DNA of 64,000 bases from Streptomyces sp. ATexAB-D23 (GTDB lineage: Bacteria; Actinomycetota; Actinomycetes; Streptomycetales; Streptomycetaceae). The DNA is taken from NCBI RefSeq assembly GCF_000373645.1, contig NZ_KB892013.1:288722-352721 (forward strand), written 5' to 3'. A program made the translations under genes and the position numbers. The first letter of the stretch is position 1, and each line of letters opens with the position of its first letter. Below the pieces are notes generated by a model, which was given only the letters and a program-made list of their open reading frames with translations, was not told where the DNA came from and did no database searches. Positions 43,433-52,557 of the stretch are shown here, piece by piece.

Positions 43433-44085
43433 ACATGACGGAGCCCGCCCAGGAGATGGGCGCGAAAGTCCGGGTCGGTGTACGCCTCGGCCGCGTGCCC
43501 GAGCGCCGTGTAGAAGACCCGCGCCCCGCCGTGCTCGCGGGTCCACACCAGCGGGTGGTCGCTCCCCTCACCGCCCTCGTAGGAGGCGGCGTCGGCGGAG
43601 GCGATGACCTGGACCCGGCCGCGCGGGCTGTCCCTGAACTCGTACCACTCATCGGTGAAGTCCCAGGTGGCGCCCAGGTGGGCGGTGGCCGGGTGGTCCC
43701 GGTCCTCGATGACGAGGGTGCCCGGCTGGAAGGCGGGGTGGTGGTCGAACCGGGCGCCCAGCAGCTCCCCGTAGAAGGGCCAGCCGTACTCCGTACAGGC
43801 CGCCGCGTGCACCCCCATGAAACCGCCGCCCGCCGCGCAGTACGCCCGGAGAGCGGCGCGCCCGGCGGGTGTCAGGACGTCCCCGCTCGTGGAGAGGAAG
43901 ACCACCGCCGCGTACCCCCGCAGCCCCTCCTCGAACACCGCCGGGTCCTCGGTCGCGTCCACCGCGAATCCGTGCTCCGCGCCGAGGGCGCGGAACGCGG
44001 CGACGCCGTCGGGGATCGAGTCGTGGCGGTAGTCCGTGGTGCGGGTGAAGACGAGAACCCGGGACTGACTGGACGGCACTGGCAT
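43417..44085 (-). CDS. ThuA domain (trehalose-utilisation type) protein
   Basis: A 222-residue ThuA-like protein with a class I glutamine-amidotransferase-like fold: VLVFTRTTDYRHDSIPDGV at the start, AYAAGGG-like GGGFMGVHAAACTEYGWPFYG in the middle, and 'GGARVFYTALGHAAEAYTDP' near the end. Such proteins occur in sugar catabolic loci. I choose the ATG at 44085, which has GGAG 6 bases upstream, over an ATG at 44121. Cytoplasmic; substrate unknown. Confidence 0.87.
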   Translation of the reverse strand: MPVPSSQSRVLVFTRTTDYRHDSIPDGVAAFRALGAEHGFAVDATEDPAVFEEGLRGYAAVVFLSTSGDVLTPAGRAALRAYCAAGGGFMGVHAAACTEYGWPFYGELLGARFDHHPAFQPGTLVIEDRDHPATAHLGATWDFTDEWYEFRDSPRGRVQVIASADAASYEGGEGSDHPLVWTREHGGARVFYTALGHAAEAYTDPDFRAHLLGGLRHVMPAR

Positions 44086-44221
44086 CGGTTGCTCCAGGGG
44101 TGTGGGGACGGGGCTGCCCATGATCCAGGACGGGCACTCCGGCCGGCGTCTCCCGCAGTCGGCGGGCCCCGGCCATCAACGCATCGTCGTCCATGGCCGG
44201 ATACTCTCCCGAACGCCCCGC

Positions 44222-44260
44222 GCCCTGTACTGATTTACCCCGTGCCCTGTACTGATTTAC
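44222..44260. repeat. Short direct repeat
   Basis: GCCCTGTACTGATTTAC occurs at 44222-44238 and 44244-44260 (22-base period), AT-richer than the surroundings, between the SGNH hydrolase gene end and the upstream side of the ThuA-like gene. It could be a pair of regulator sites for the ThuA-like gene or a slippage product. Confidence 0.6.
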
Positions 44261-44284
44261 GCGGCCGGGGCCCGGCCCCGGGGA

Positions 44285-45469
44285 TCACGCGGCGCCGAAC
44301 GGGCCGTCCGCCCCGAACACCAGTCGGGCGAACCGGTCGCCCATGCGCAGATGGGTGGTGGCGTCCGGGTGGAGCGCGTCGGGCAGCGGGAGTTCGTCCG
44401 CGTCCGCCTCGCCGTACAGCTCGCGGCCGTCGAGGTGGGCCAGGTGCGGGTCGTCGGCGGACCGCCGCTTCACCAGGGCGGCAAGTTCGTCACGGATGAC
44501 GCCCGTCGTCAGCTTCCCCGCCGCCCGCTCCTCGGGGTCGCCGGCCGCCGCGAACCGGACCCTGCCCTCGCCGAGGCGGCTGAAGTCGGGGACGCTGGGG
44601 CCCGGCGTGTCCTCGTGGATGGGGCAGAGTATGGGCGAGATCACCAGGAGCGGGGTGTCCGGGTGGCCCTCGCGGAGGGTGTCGAGGAAGCCGTGCACCG
44701 CCGGGACGAAGGCGCGCAGCCGCATCACGTCCGCGTTGACGATGTTGATGCCGATCTTGACGCTGATCAGGTCCGCGGGGGTGTCGCGCATCGCGCGGGC
44801 GGTGAACGGGTCGAGCAGGGCGCTGCCGCCCAGGCCCAGGTTGACCAGCTCGACGCCGCCGAGCAGGGCCGCACGCGCGGGCCAGGTGGTCGTCGGGCTC
44901 CCGGCGTCCGAGCCGTGGCTGATCGAGCTGCCGTGGTGCAGCCACACCCTGCGGCCGGTGTCCGGGGCGGGTGCGACGGGCGCGTCGGTGCGCAGCGCGA
45001 CAAGTTCGGTCCGCTCGTTGAACGGGAGCCAGAGCTCCACGTCCTTGTCCTGGCCGGGGAGCCCGTCGAACCGCACGGTCCCCACCGGTCCGGTGCGGAA
45101 CTCCGTGGACCCGGTGGCCATGTCGACGTCGAGCACGTTGCCGCCGCTCGCCGAGGACCGGGCGGCGAGCTTCCCGTCCACCAGCAGGTCGTACACCCCG
45201 TCCGGCCTCGGCGGGACGCCCTGGTAGGCCGTCCGGGTGCGCCGCGCCTCCAGCTCGATGACGGTGGCCCGGGTCCGGAAGACCAGCCGTACGCCGGAGG
45301 GCTGGGCCTCGGCCAGGGCGATCTGGCCGTCCGGGGCCTGGGCGCGGGCCCGGCCGGGCAGGCGGTGCGGGAGCAGCCCGACGTCGGTGCGCTCCACGTC
45401 GAGCGCGCCGCGCAGGAGGGCGGTGGTGACGGGTGTGGTGACGGTAAGGGGTGCGGGGTCGGTGCTCAT
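44285..45469 (-). CDS. SGNH/GDSL-type hydrolase (possible carbohydrate esterase)
   Basis: A 394-residue protein with an N-terminal beta-sandwich (about 1-165) and a C-terminal SGNH hydrolase. The nucleophile Ser is in block I HHGSSISHG (about 179-187), the oxyanion Gly in LGLGGSAL, the Asn block is VKIGINIVNAD, and the catalytic Asp/His pair is DALHPD (about 373-378). No signal peptide, so intracellular. This two-domain layout is seen in esterases acting on acetylated sugars and lipids. It follows the TetR gene by 51 bases on the same strand and is probably controlled with it. Confidence 0.85.
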   Translation of the reverse strand: MSTDPAPLTVTTPVTTALLRGALDVERTDVGLLPHRLPGRARAQAPDGQIALAEAQPSGVRLVFRTRATVIELEARRTRTAYQGVPPRPDGVYDLLVDGKLAARSSASGGNVLDVDMATGSTEFRTGPVGTVRFDGLPGQDKDVELWLPFNERTELVALRTDAPVAPAPDTGRRVWLHHGSSISHGSDAGSPTTTWPARAALLGGVELVNLGLGGSALLDPFTARAMRDTPADLISVKIGINIVNADVMRLRAFVPAVHGFLDTLREGHPDTPLLVISPILCPIHEDTPGPSVPDFSRLGEGRVRFAAAGDPEERAAGKLTTGVIRDELAALVKRRSADDPHLAHLDGRELYGEADADELPLPDALHPDATTHLRMGDRFARLVFGADGPFGAA

Positions 45470-45520
45470 GTCTCCACCTGCTGTCGCTGAGGGCTGGGGG
45501 TCCGGGCGCGGGGGCGGCGG

Positions 45521-46090
45521 TCAGGGGGCGGGCCAGTTCCGCAGGAGGGCGTCGAGGGCGTCGATGACCCGGGACCAGGACTCCTGGGAGTCGGGAGCGC
45601 TGTGGCTGAAGCCTCCTTGGGCCTCCAGGCTGACGTAGCCGTGGAAGACGCTGCCCAGGAGCCGGACGGCGTGTGTCTGGTCCGGTTCGGTCAGGTCGTA
45701 GCCGCGCAGGATCGCCCGGGTCATCCGCGCGTGCCGGCCGCCGGCACTGGCCGCCGCCGCTTCGGGGTCGAGCTTCAGCTGGGCCGCCGCGTAACGGCCG
45801 GGATGCTCGCGGGCGTAGTCGCGGTACACGTCGGCGAAGGCGCTCAGGGCGTCCTTGCCTGCCCGGCCCGCCAGCGCGGCGGCGCCGCGGTCGGCCAGTT
45901 CCTCCAGCGCGAGGAGGGCGATCCTGGTCCTGAGGTCCTGGGAGTTCTTCAGGTGCGAGTAGAGGCTCGCGACCTTGACGTCGAACCGCCGGGCGAGCGC
46001 CGACACGGTGACCCGCTCGAAGCCGACCTCGTCGGCCAGCTCGGCTCCCGCCCTGGTCAAGCGGTCCGCGGTCAGACCCGCACGCGCCAT
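45521..46090 (-). CDS. TetR family repressor
   Basis: A 189-residue TetR-type regulator. The helix-turn-helix is at residues about 20-45 (VTVSALARRFDVKVASLYSH), followed by a C-terminal ligand domain containing LLGSVFHGYVSLE, typical of the WHG-type TetR C-domain. I choose the ATG at 46090 (MARAGLTADR), about 9 bases after GAGGAGG. A near-perfect palindrome lies 40 bases upstream, so it probably represses itself and the SGNH hydrolase. Confidence 0.9.
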   Translation of the reverse strand: MARAGLTADRLTRAGAELADEVGFERVTVSALARRFDVKVASLYSHLKNSQDLRTRIALLALEELADRGAAALAGRAGKDALSAFADVYRDYAREHPGRYAAAQLKLDPEAAAASAGGRHARMTRAILRGYDLTEPDQTHAVRLLGSVFHGYVSLEAQGGFSHSAPDSQESWSRVIDALDALLRNWPAP

Positions 46091-46129
46091 GGTCGTCGCC
46101 CTCCTCATCCGGTGACGGCCATCATGCGC

Positions 46130-46150
46130 TTGCCTAAAGCCTTTAGGCAA
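46130..46150. promoter_or_regulatory. TetR operator, 10-base arms around one base
   Basis: Arms TTGCCTAAAG (46130-46139) and CTTTAGGCAA (46141-46150) flank a single C. The match is perfect and AT-rich in a GC-rich region, 40 bases upstream of the tetR start and about 160 bases from the divergent DUF4232 gene. Confidence 0.8.
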
Positions 46151-46310
46151 ATTCAGAATCACTCAAGGTACCCTCCGGCCGGACGGCACCCCGGCGCGTC
46201 GAGCCGCCACGACACGTTGCCGAACCGATATGTCGCATTTATGGGCGTGAGCCCGGCTTGCGGTCCAGACTGAAAGCCGGCCGAGCCAGTCGATCCAGGG
46301 GAGAAACCTC

Positions 46311-46838
46311 ATGCGTCCGCGCTTCGCTCTCACCGCCGCCGTCACCGCTGCCGCCGCCGTCGCGCTGACCGCGCCCGGCGCGTCGGCCACGACCGCCGCC
46401 GGGCCGCGGCTCCGCCCGGCCGCCTGTCAGGAGAAGGCCCTCCGTATCTCCGCCGCGCCCGGCGGGCAGCAGAACACGGCACGGATCGCCGTGACCAACG
46501 AGGGTGACCGCGTGTGCGCCGTGGACCGCGTCCCGACCGTCACGTTCCGGGGCCTGGACGGATCGGCGCAGCCCGTACCCCCGGCCACGAGCGGCGTCCA
46601 CCTCCTCGCGCCGGGCGAGCAGGGGTACGCGGCCGTGCGCACGGCCGCGCCGGGGACCACCGAGGGCCACGTCGTGCGTGGCCTGTCCGTCGCGGCGGAC
46701 CCCGCGCACCACGGGGTCACGTTCGGGGCGGCGGCGGTGGGCATGGCGGACGGCATCCGGGTGTGGGAACCAGTGACCACGCTGTGGCACGGCTCGCCGG
46801 GAGCCGCCGACCGGGCCCTGGCCGCCGGCACGCGCTGA
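46311..46838 (+). CDS. DUF4232 secreted protein
   Basis: A 175-residue protein with signal peptide to about residue 27 (GASATT) and a DUF4232 beta-sandwich: RPAACQEKALRISAAPGG, 'RIAVTNEGDRVCAVDRVPTV', LAPGEQGYAAVR. Two Cys (about 39 and 68) probably form a disulfide. Secreted or surface, unknown role, abundant family in streptomycetes. GGGGAG lies 9 bases before the ATG. It is divergent from tetR. Confidence 0.85.
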   Translation: MRPRFALTAAVTAAAAVALTAPGASATTAAGPRLRPAACQEKALRISAAPGGQQNTARIAVTNEGDRVCAVDRVPTVTFRGLDGSAQPVPPATSGVHLLAPGEQGYAAVRTAAPGTTEGHVVRGLSVAADPAHHGVTFGAAAVGMADGIRVWEPVTTLWHGSPGAADRALAAGTR

Positions 46839-46888
46839 GGCGGGGCGGCGGGGCGACGACGGCCCGGCCCCCCCCCCGCCGCCCCGCC
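46839..46888. terminator. Two-way GC-rich terminator
   Basis: GGCGGGGCGGCGGGG (46839-46853) pairs with CCCCGCCGCCCCGCC (46874-46888) between the convergent DUF4232 and GH31 genes. Confidence 0.75.
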
Positions 46889-46893
46889 CGTGC

Positions 46894-49173
46894 TCAGGCG
46901 CCGAGCACCGTCACCGTGCCCGTGCCCTCCCCCGTCGCTCCGGTCGCCTCGGCGACCACGCGGTAGGGGCGGTCGATCCGGTCGGAGGTGACGGTCAGGG
47001 TGTCCCCGTCCCGCACCACCCGGAAGGCGGCGGCGCTCGCACCGGTCAGGTCCGGCACGGTGACCGACACGCCGTCGCCCCCGGGGCCGCCGCCGAAGAC
47101 GCGCAGGGTGAGCCCGTCGAGCCAGTCGCCGTCGGGGCGCTGGTCGTCGTCGCCCCAGGGCAGGACCGCGCCGGGGCGCACGAGGACGGGCAGGCTGTCG
47201 AAGCCGTGCGTCTCCTGGCGCCAGACGGGACCGGTGATCGTCTCGCCGGTCAGCAGGTGGGTCCAGGTGCCCTCGGGAACGTAGTACTCGACCTGGCCGT
47301 CCTCCGTGAAGACCGGCGCGACCAGCAGGTCCGGGCCGAGCATGTACTGCCGGTCCAGTGTCCGGGCGGCCGGGTCACCGGGGAACTCCAGCAGCATCGG
47401 CCGCATCATCGGGACGCCGGTGCGATGGGCGGTGGCGGCGGCCTCGTACAGGTAGGGCATCAGCCGGTGCTTGAGCAGGGTGAACTTCCGGGCGACGTCC
47501 ACCGCTTCCTCGCCGAACTCCCACGGCACCCGGTAGGAGACGTTGCCGTGCAGCCGGCTGTGCGAGGAGAGCAGGCCGAAGGCGAGCCAGCGCTTGAAGA
47601 CCGCCGGGTCGGGGGTGCCCTCGAAGCCGCCGATGTCGTGGCTCCAGAAGCCGAACCCGGACAGGCTCAGCGAGAGGCCGCCGCGCAGTGATTCGGCCAT
47701 CGCCGTGAACGAGGCGAAGCAGTCGCCGCCCCAGTGGACGGGGAACTGCTGGCCGCCGGCCGTCGCCGAGCGGGCGAAGAGGACCGCCTCGCCGTGGCCG
47801 CGCTCCTTCTCCAGGAGTTCGAAGACCGTCCTGTTGTAGATCTGCGCGTAGTAGTTGTGCATCCGCTCGGGGTCGGAGCCGTCGTGCCAGACGACGTCGG
47901 TGGGGATGCGCTCGCCGAAGTCGGTCTTGAAACAGTCGACGCCCTGGTCGAGCAGGACGCGGAGCTTGGCGGTGTACCACTCGCGCGCGGCCGGGCTGGT
48001 GAAGTCGACCAGGGCCATGCCGGGCTGCCACAGGTCCCACTGCCACACGTCGCCGTTGGGGCGGCGGACCAGGTGGCCGAGCTCGGCGCCCTCGGCGAAC
48101 AGCGCGGACTTCTGGGCGATGTACGGGTTGATCCACATGCTGATCCGCAGCCCGCGTTCCTTCAGCCGGGTCAGCATGCCTTCCGGATCGGGGAAGACGT
48201 CCGGGTCCCACAGGAAGTCAGACCACTGGTACTCGCGCATCCAGAAGCAGTCGAAGTGGAAGACGGAGAGCGGGATGTCGCGTTCGGCCATGCCGTCCAC
48301 GAACGAGGTGACGGTCTCCTCGTCGTAGGAGGTGCAGAAGGACGTCGTCAGCCACAGGCCGAAGGACCAGGCCGGCGGCAGGGCCGGGCGGCCGGTGAGC
48401 GCGGTGTAGCGGGCCAGCACCTCCTTGGGGGTCGGCCCGGCGACGATGTAGAACTCCAGCGACTGGTCCTCGACGCTGAACTGCACCTGCCCGACCGACT
48501 CCGAGCCGACCTCGAAGGAGACCTTGCCGGGGTGGTTGACGAAGACGCCGTAGCCGCGCGAGGAGAGGTAGAACGGGATGTTCTTGTAGGCGAGTTCGCT
48601 GCTGGTGCCGCCGTCGGCCTGCCAGATGTCCACGCTCTGGCCGTTCTTGACGTACGGGGTGAAGCGCTCGCCCAGCCCGTAGATGTTCTCCCCGACCGCC
48701 AGGGCGAGCTGGGTGAGCATGTGGTGGGCGCCGTCCGGGGTGGTGGCGAAGGCGGTGCCCTTGGTGTCGACCCCCGTCAGGCGGCGGCCGTCGGCGTCGA
48801 GGAAGGTCAGACCCCAGGGGCCCTCGCCGTCCATGCGCAACGTCAGCGGACCGCTGGTGAGTTCGGTGACCGCCCCGTCCTGCCGGGTGCGGGCGCCGGA
48901 GGCCGCCGGGTCGAGCCCGGGGAAGGCGAAGTCGGGGCCCCGGTGGGCCCTGCCCGCGTGGTGCGTGGTGCGGACGCCGATGATCCCCTCGGCCGGGGAG
49001 AAGCAGTCGACGGTGATGAGCGGGGTGTTGAGGGTGTCACCGCGGGCGTCGACCCGTTTCACCGCCGCGTACGCGGTGAACTGGTCGGCGCCGACGCGCA
49101 GATCACGGATCTCGGTCGCGTAGGAGGCGCGTACGCCCTCACGCATGAGCCAGAAGCCATCGGTGAACTTCAT
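46894..49173 (-). CDS. GH31 alpha-xylosidase (YicI type)
   Basis: A 759-residue intracellular family 31 glycosidase removing non-reducing alpha-1,6-linked xylose from xyloglucan oligosaccharides. The start MKFTDGFWLM at ATG 49173 has AAGGAG 5 bases upstream. The nucleophile Asp418 is in CFKTDFGERIPTD and the acid/base Asp484 in WGGDCF; E. coli YicI uses Asp416 and Asp482, the same two-residue offset at both sites. VFHFDCFWMREYQW carries the Cys-Phe pair that shapes the xylose pocket in YicI. No signal peptide. It is the second gene of the GH3-GH31 operon, under the LacI-type operators at 52180 and 52351. Confidence 0.94.
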   Translation of the reverse strand: MKFTDGFWLMREGVRASYATEIRDLRVGADQFTAYAAVKRVDARGDTLNTPLITVDCFSPAEGIIGVRTTHHAGRAHRGPDFAFPGLDPAASGARTRQDGAVTELTSGPLTLRMDGEGPWGLTFLDADGRRLTGVDTKGTAFATTPDGAHHMLTQLALAVGENIYGLGERFTPYVKNGQSVDIWQADGGTSSELAYKNIPFYLSSRGYGVFVNHPGKVSFEVGSESVGQVQFSVEDQSLEFYIVAGPTPKEVLARYTALTGRPALPPAWSFGLWLTTSFCTSYDEETVTSFVDGMAERDIPLSVFHFDCFWMREYQWSDFLWDPDVFPDPEGMLTRLKERGLRISMWINPYIAQKSALFAEGAELGHLVRRPNGDVWQWDLWQPGMALVDFTSPAAREWYTAKLRVLLDQGVDCFKTDFGERIPTDVVWHDGSDPERMHNYYAQIYNRTVFELLEKERGHGEAVLFARSATAGGQQFPVHWGGDCFASFTAMAESLRGGLSLSLSGFGFWSHDIGGFEGTPDPAVFKRWLAFGLLSSHSRLHGNVSYRVPWEFGEEAVDVARKFTLLKHRLMPYLYEAAATAHRTGVPMMRPMLLEFPGDPAARTLDRQYMLGPDLLVAPVFTEDGQVEYYVPEGTWTHLLTGETITGPVWRQETHGFDSLPVLVRPGAVLPWGDDDQRPDGDWLDGLTLRVFGGGPGGDGVSVTVPDLTGASAAAFRVVRDGDTLTVTSDRIDRPYRVVAEATGATGEGTGTVTVLGA

Positions 49174-49234
49174 ACGGACTCCTTGCCGGGGGCAACGGGA
49201 GAGGGAGGAGCAGAGGGACGGGCCGGGGCGCGGT

Positions 49235-52099
49235 TCACTCGCCGCGCCCGGTGAAGGCGAGCCGGGCCAGCCGTACGGTGCCGCGCAGGGCGATCCGCAG
49301 GTCGCCGACACCGGAGGCGTCCAGTCCGGCCCGGAAGGTGCGGTAGTCGTACGGCCCTTCGGTGGCCGGGACGGGGACGGTGACCGTGCTGCCGCCGGCG
49401 GTGATCAGGACGGCCCCCTCCCCCGAGGCGAGGACCTCGACGCCGTTCAGCCCATCGGCGAAGTCGCAGCGCCGGTAGAGGAGTTCGTTCGCGTCGGCGG
49501 TGGCGGTGACCGCGTCGCCGTCCTTCTTCGCCCGGTCCACGATCTCGGTGGCCAGCTGTTCGTCGTAGTCGGCCGCCTCCAGACCGCGGGCCAGGAGCGG
49601 GCGCGGCCCGGCCGGATCGCCGTCGACGGTGAGGACCGTGACGAGCCGGATGTCCGCGCTGGAGGCGCCCGCCTGGATCTCGTACGCGCCGGGCTCGACG
49701 GTCCAGCGGCCGTGCGCCACGTCCCAGTGGCCGAGTTCCCCGACCGGCACGGTGAAGGCGACGCGCTCGGCGGCGCCGGGGGCCAGGTGGAGCCTGCGGT
49801 GGCCGGCCAGCTGGCGCAGCGGCCGGACGACGGACGGGGCGATGGCCCGTACGTACAGCTGGGCGACCTCGTCGGAGGCGACGGTGCCCGTGTTGGTGAC
49901 GGTCAGCGAGACGTGCAGCAGGTCGCCCTCGCGTTCGGCGGTCAGGCCGCTGTAGGTGAACTCGGCGTACGTGAGGCCGTGGCCGAACGCGTAGAGCGGG
50001 GCGCCCTCGTAGTAGAGGTAGGTCTGCCGTGAGCCGATGATGTCGTAGTCGAGCAGGCCGGGCAGTTCCGCGTCGGAGGTGTACCAGGTCTGCGGGAGCC
50101 GGCCGGCCGGGGAGACGTCGCCCGCCAGGACCCGGGCGAGCGCGGTGCCCGCGGCCTGCCCGCCGTGCGCGGTCCACAGCAGCACGGGCAGCGCGGCGGC
50201 CGCGTCGGTGAGGGCGTACGGGTAGGGCGAGGTGACCGCCAGGACCGTGCGCGGGTTGGCGGCGTGCGCGGCGCGCCAGAGGCGTTCCTGCTGGGCGGGC
50301 AGGGCGAGGGTGGTGCGGTCCTCGGTCTCGCGGCCGTTGATGTGCGGGTCGTTGCCGGCCACCACGATCACGGTGTCGGCCGCGGCGGCGGCGCGGGCGA
50401 CGGCGTCCTCGCCGCGCTCGGTCACCTCGGTCTCGAAGACGGTCCCGGTGCCGCCGGAAACTTCTTCGCCCGGGGCGGCAACCTTTACGCCGTCGGCGGC
50501 GACAGAGACATACCCACCCGTTCCGATGTGCAGAAGGCGGTGACCGCCGGCATGGCCTTCCACCTCTTCCCAGCGGAAGGTCTCCTGGACGACCCAGCCG
50601 CCGGGCTCGTCGGCGGAGGCGCGTACAAAGCCGTCCTCGGCGACGGACAGATAGCGTCCGGCCGGTTCCCGCAGGGTGATCACACCGTTGCCCCAGTCCA
50701 CGAGCGCCAGCTCGGACGGGGTGTCGCCGCAGGTCAGCGGGGACAGGTCGGTGCGGCCGGCGAGCAGTGCGGGGTCGAGGGCGCCCTCGGCGCCGCGCGC
50801 CGCGTCCTGGCCGCCGCGCGCCGGGGGCACCTGGAGCCAGCCGTCCGCGCACTTGATCCGGACCAGGTCGGCGCCCTCGGCGTGGACGACGCGGTCGGCG
50901 CCGAAGCGCGCCCGCAGCCCGTCGAGCGGGGTCGAGCGGTGGATGAGGGTGCCGCTGTACCAGTCGAGCTTGCAGTCGTCGGCGAGGAGCCCGACGACGG
51001 CGACGGTCTTCCCGGCGGCGGGGTCGAGCGGCAGCAGCCCGTCGTTCTTGAGGAGGACGACGGCCTGCTCGGCGGCCTCCAGGGCGAGGGCCCGGTGCTC
51101 CTCGGTGTCGAAGGCGGAGGTGTCCGCGTAGGGGTCGAGCGCGGGGTCGAACTCGCCGAGCGCGAAGCGCATGTGGAGCAGGCGCCGGACGGCGGTGTCG
51201 ATGTCGTGCTCGTCCAGCAGTCCGCGTTCCAGCGCGCCCCTGACGCGGCCGGTCATGACGGCGGAGTCCTGGCCGTGGTCGGTGAAGCTGTCGACGCCCG
51301 CGCGCAGGGAGGCGGCCGTCGCCTCCTCGTGGGTGTCGAAGTAGTGCTCGCTGTCGACGAGGTTGGTCGGCGCGCCGGCGTCGGAGCAGACGACCAGGGG
51401 CTGGTCCGTCCAGGTGCGCAGCTGGCTCGCGAGGAGCGGCGAGACGTGGTTGGGGCGCCCGTTGACCAGGTTGTACGCGGGCATCACCCCGGCCACCGCG
51501 CCCGCCCGGACGGCGTCCCGGAAGGCCTTGAGGTCGTATTCGCGCAGGACCCGGGGGCCGACCGAGGAGGACGAGGTGTCGCGGTCGGTCTCGTTGTTGT
51601 GGGCGAGCCAGTGCTTGAGGACCGGGGCGGTCCGCCAGTAGTGCGGGTGGTCGCCGCGCAGGCCCCGGGTGTAGGCGACCGCGATGGCGGAGGTGAGACC
51701 GGCGTCCTCGGAGTACCCCTCCTCGCCGCGCCCCCACAGCGGATGGCGCAGCAGGTTCACGGTGGGGGCCCAGACGTTGAGCCCGACCCGGTCGTCCTGG
51801 GCGCGCTTGGCGCGGACCTCGTCGCCCACGGCTTCGCCGACCCGGCGCACCAGTTCGTCGTTCCAGGTGGCACCGAGCCCCACGGCCTGCGGGAAGACCG
51901 TGGCCGTGCCCATCCAGGCGACGCCGTGCAGGGCCTCCTGGCCGGTGCGGAAGGCGCCGAGCCCGAGCCGGTCCACCGCCGGCGCGAACTGGTGCAGCAT
52001 CGCGATGCGCTCGTCGAGGGTGAGCCGCTGGAGCAGATCCTCGACGCGCTCGGCGAAGGGCAGCTGCGGGTCGCGGAAGGGCTGCGGTTGTTCCGTCAC
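49235..52099 (-). CDS. GH3 beta-glucosidase/xylosidase with beta-trefoil insertion
   Basis: A 954-residue family 3 glycosidase, no signal peptide. The N-terminal barrel has GRGEEGYSED, KHWLAHNNETDRDTSSSSV and the nucleophile Asp240 in VVCSDAGAP. The second domain is interrupted at about residues 411-555 by a fascin/ricin-like beta-trefoil module (CADGWLQVPPARGG, ITLREPAGRYLSVAEDG, LLHIGTGGYVSVAADG), in a place where many GH3 enzymes carry a PA14 domain. An FnIII-like domain (about 750-825) and a further C-terminal beta domain of about 110 residues follow. The GTG at 52099 has AAGGA 7 bases upstream. In this locus a beta-glucosidase acting on xyloglucan oligosaccharides is most likely. Confidence 0.9.
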   Translation of the reverse strand: MTEQPQPFRDPQLPFAERVEDLLQRLTLDERIAMLHQFAPAVDRLGLGAFRTGQEALHGVAWMGTATVFPQAVGLGATWNDELVRRVGEAVGDEVRAKRAQDDRVGLNVWAPTVNLLRHPLWGRGEEGYSEDAGLTSAIAVAYTRGLRGDHPHYWRTAPVLKHWLAHNNETDRDTSSSSVGPRVLREYDLKAFRDAVRAGAVAGVMPAYNLVNGRPNHVSPLLASQLRTWTDQPLVVCSDAGAPTNLVDSEHYFDTHEEATAASLRAGVDSFTDHGQDSAVMTGRVRGALERGLLDEHDIDTAVRRLLHMRFALGEFDPALDPYADTSAFDTEEHRALALEAAEQAVVLLKNDGLLPLDPAAGKTVAVVGLLADDCKLDWYSGTLIHRSTPLDGLRARFGADRVVHAEGADLVRIKCADGWLQVPPARGGQDAARGAEGALDPALLAGRTDLSPLTCGDTPSELALVDWGNGVITLREPAGRYLSVAEDGFVRASADEPGGWVVQETFRWEEVEGHAGGHRLLHIGTGGYVSVAADGVKVAAPGEEVSGGTGTVFETEVTERGEDAVARAAAAADTVIVVAGNDPHINGRETEDRTTLALPAQQERLWRAAHAANPRTVLAVTSPYPYALTDAAAALPVLLWTAHGGQAAGTALARVLAGDVSPAGRLPQTWYTSDAELPGLLDYDIIGSRQTYLYYEGAPLYAFGHGLTYAEFTYSGLTAEREGDLLHVSLTVTNTGTVASDEVAQLYVRAIAPSVVRPLRQLAGHRRLHLAPGAAERVAFTVPVGELGHWDVAHGRWTVEPGAYEIQAGASSADIRLVTVLTVDGDPAGPRPLLARGLEAADYDEQLATEIVDRAKKDGDAVTATADANELLYRRCDFADGLNGVEVLASGEGAVLITAGGSTVTVPVPATEGPYDYRTFRAGLDASGVGDLRIALRGTVRLARLAFTGRGE

Positions 52100-52179
52100 G
52101 TGCGGGTCCTTCTTCAAAGGTGGGAGGTATGGCGGTGTCGGCGCCTCGTGCGAGCCCTCGTGGAGCCTCGGACGATCTT

Positions 52180-52193
52180 TCGAAGCGCTTCGA
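52180..52193. promoter_or_regulatory. LacI-type operator 1 (upstream of GH3 operon)
   Basis: TCGAAGCGCTTCGA is a perfect 14-bp palindrome with the central CG typical of LacI-family operators, 81 bases upstream of the GH3 start. Confidence 0.85.
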
Positions 52194-52350
52194 TGCTCAA
52201 CGGCCGACCCCGTACGTGTCAAGGGTCCGGCACCTGGCCGCGCGCCCGGCGCGACGCGGGGGCATCAGGAAACGGTTCGGAAACGGGTCGGAGGAATCTG
52301 GAAACGAAGCCTTGTGCCACACAGACCCTTCACTTAACCTCGCTGCAACA

Positions 52351-52364
52351 TCGAAGCGCTTCGA
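52351..52364. promoter_or_regulatory. LacI-type operator 2 (upstream of transporter operon)
   Basis: TCGAAGCGCTTCGA, identical to operator 1, about 195 bases upstream of the substrate-binding protein gene. Confidence 0.85.
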
Positions 52365-52557
52365 CGGAGCTTCGATGGGGCGCCCGGCGCCCTTGAATTC
52401 CCGGGGACGGCGACACGCTCTGCCGCCTCCTTGTTGAACCGCTTCACCTGGGGCCGGTGACACCGGCTCAGCCAGCAACGCTCCACCTCAGACACAGGAA
52501 CCGAACGGCGGTCGCCCCGCCGCGTGTCGTCCTGGTGCGCCTCGAAGGGTTGACGCA

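Larger units (their letters stand above)
52100..52557. promoter_or_regulatory. Divergent control region of the GH3-GH31 and transporter operons
   Basis: A 458-base region without a gene. It holds two LacI-type palindromes at 52180-52193 and 52351-52364, 171 bases apart, which suits a DNA loop or one site per promoter. The stretch 52200-52350 shows no other feature I can name. Confidence 0.7.
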
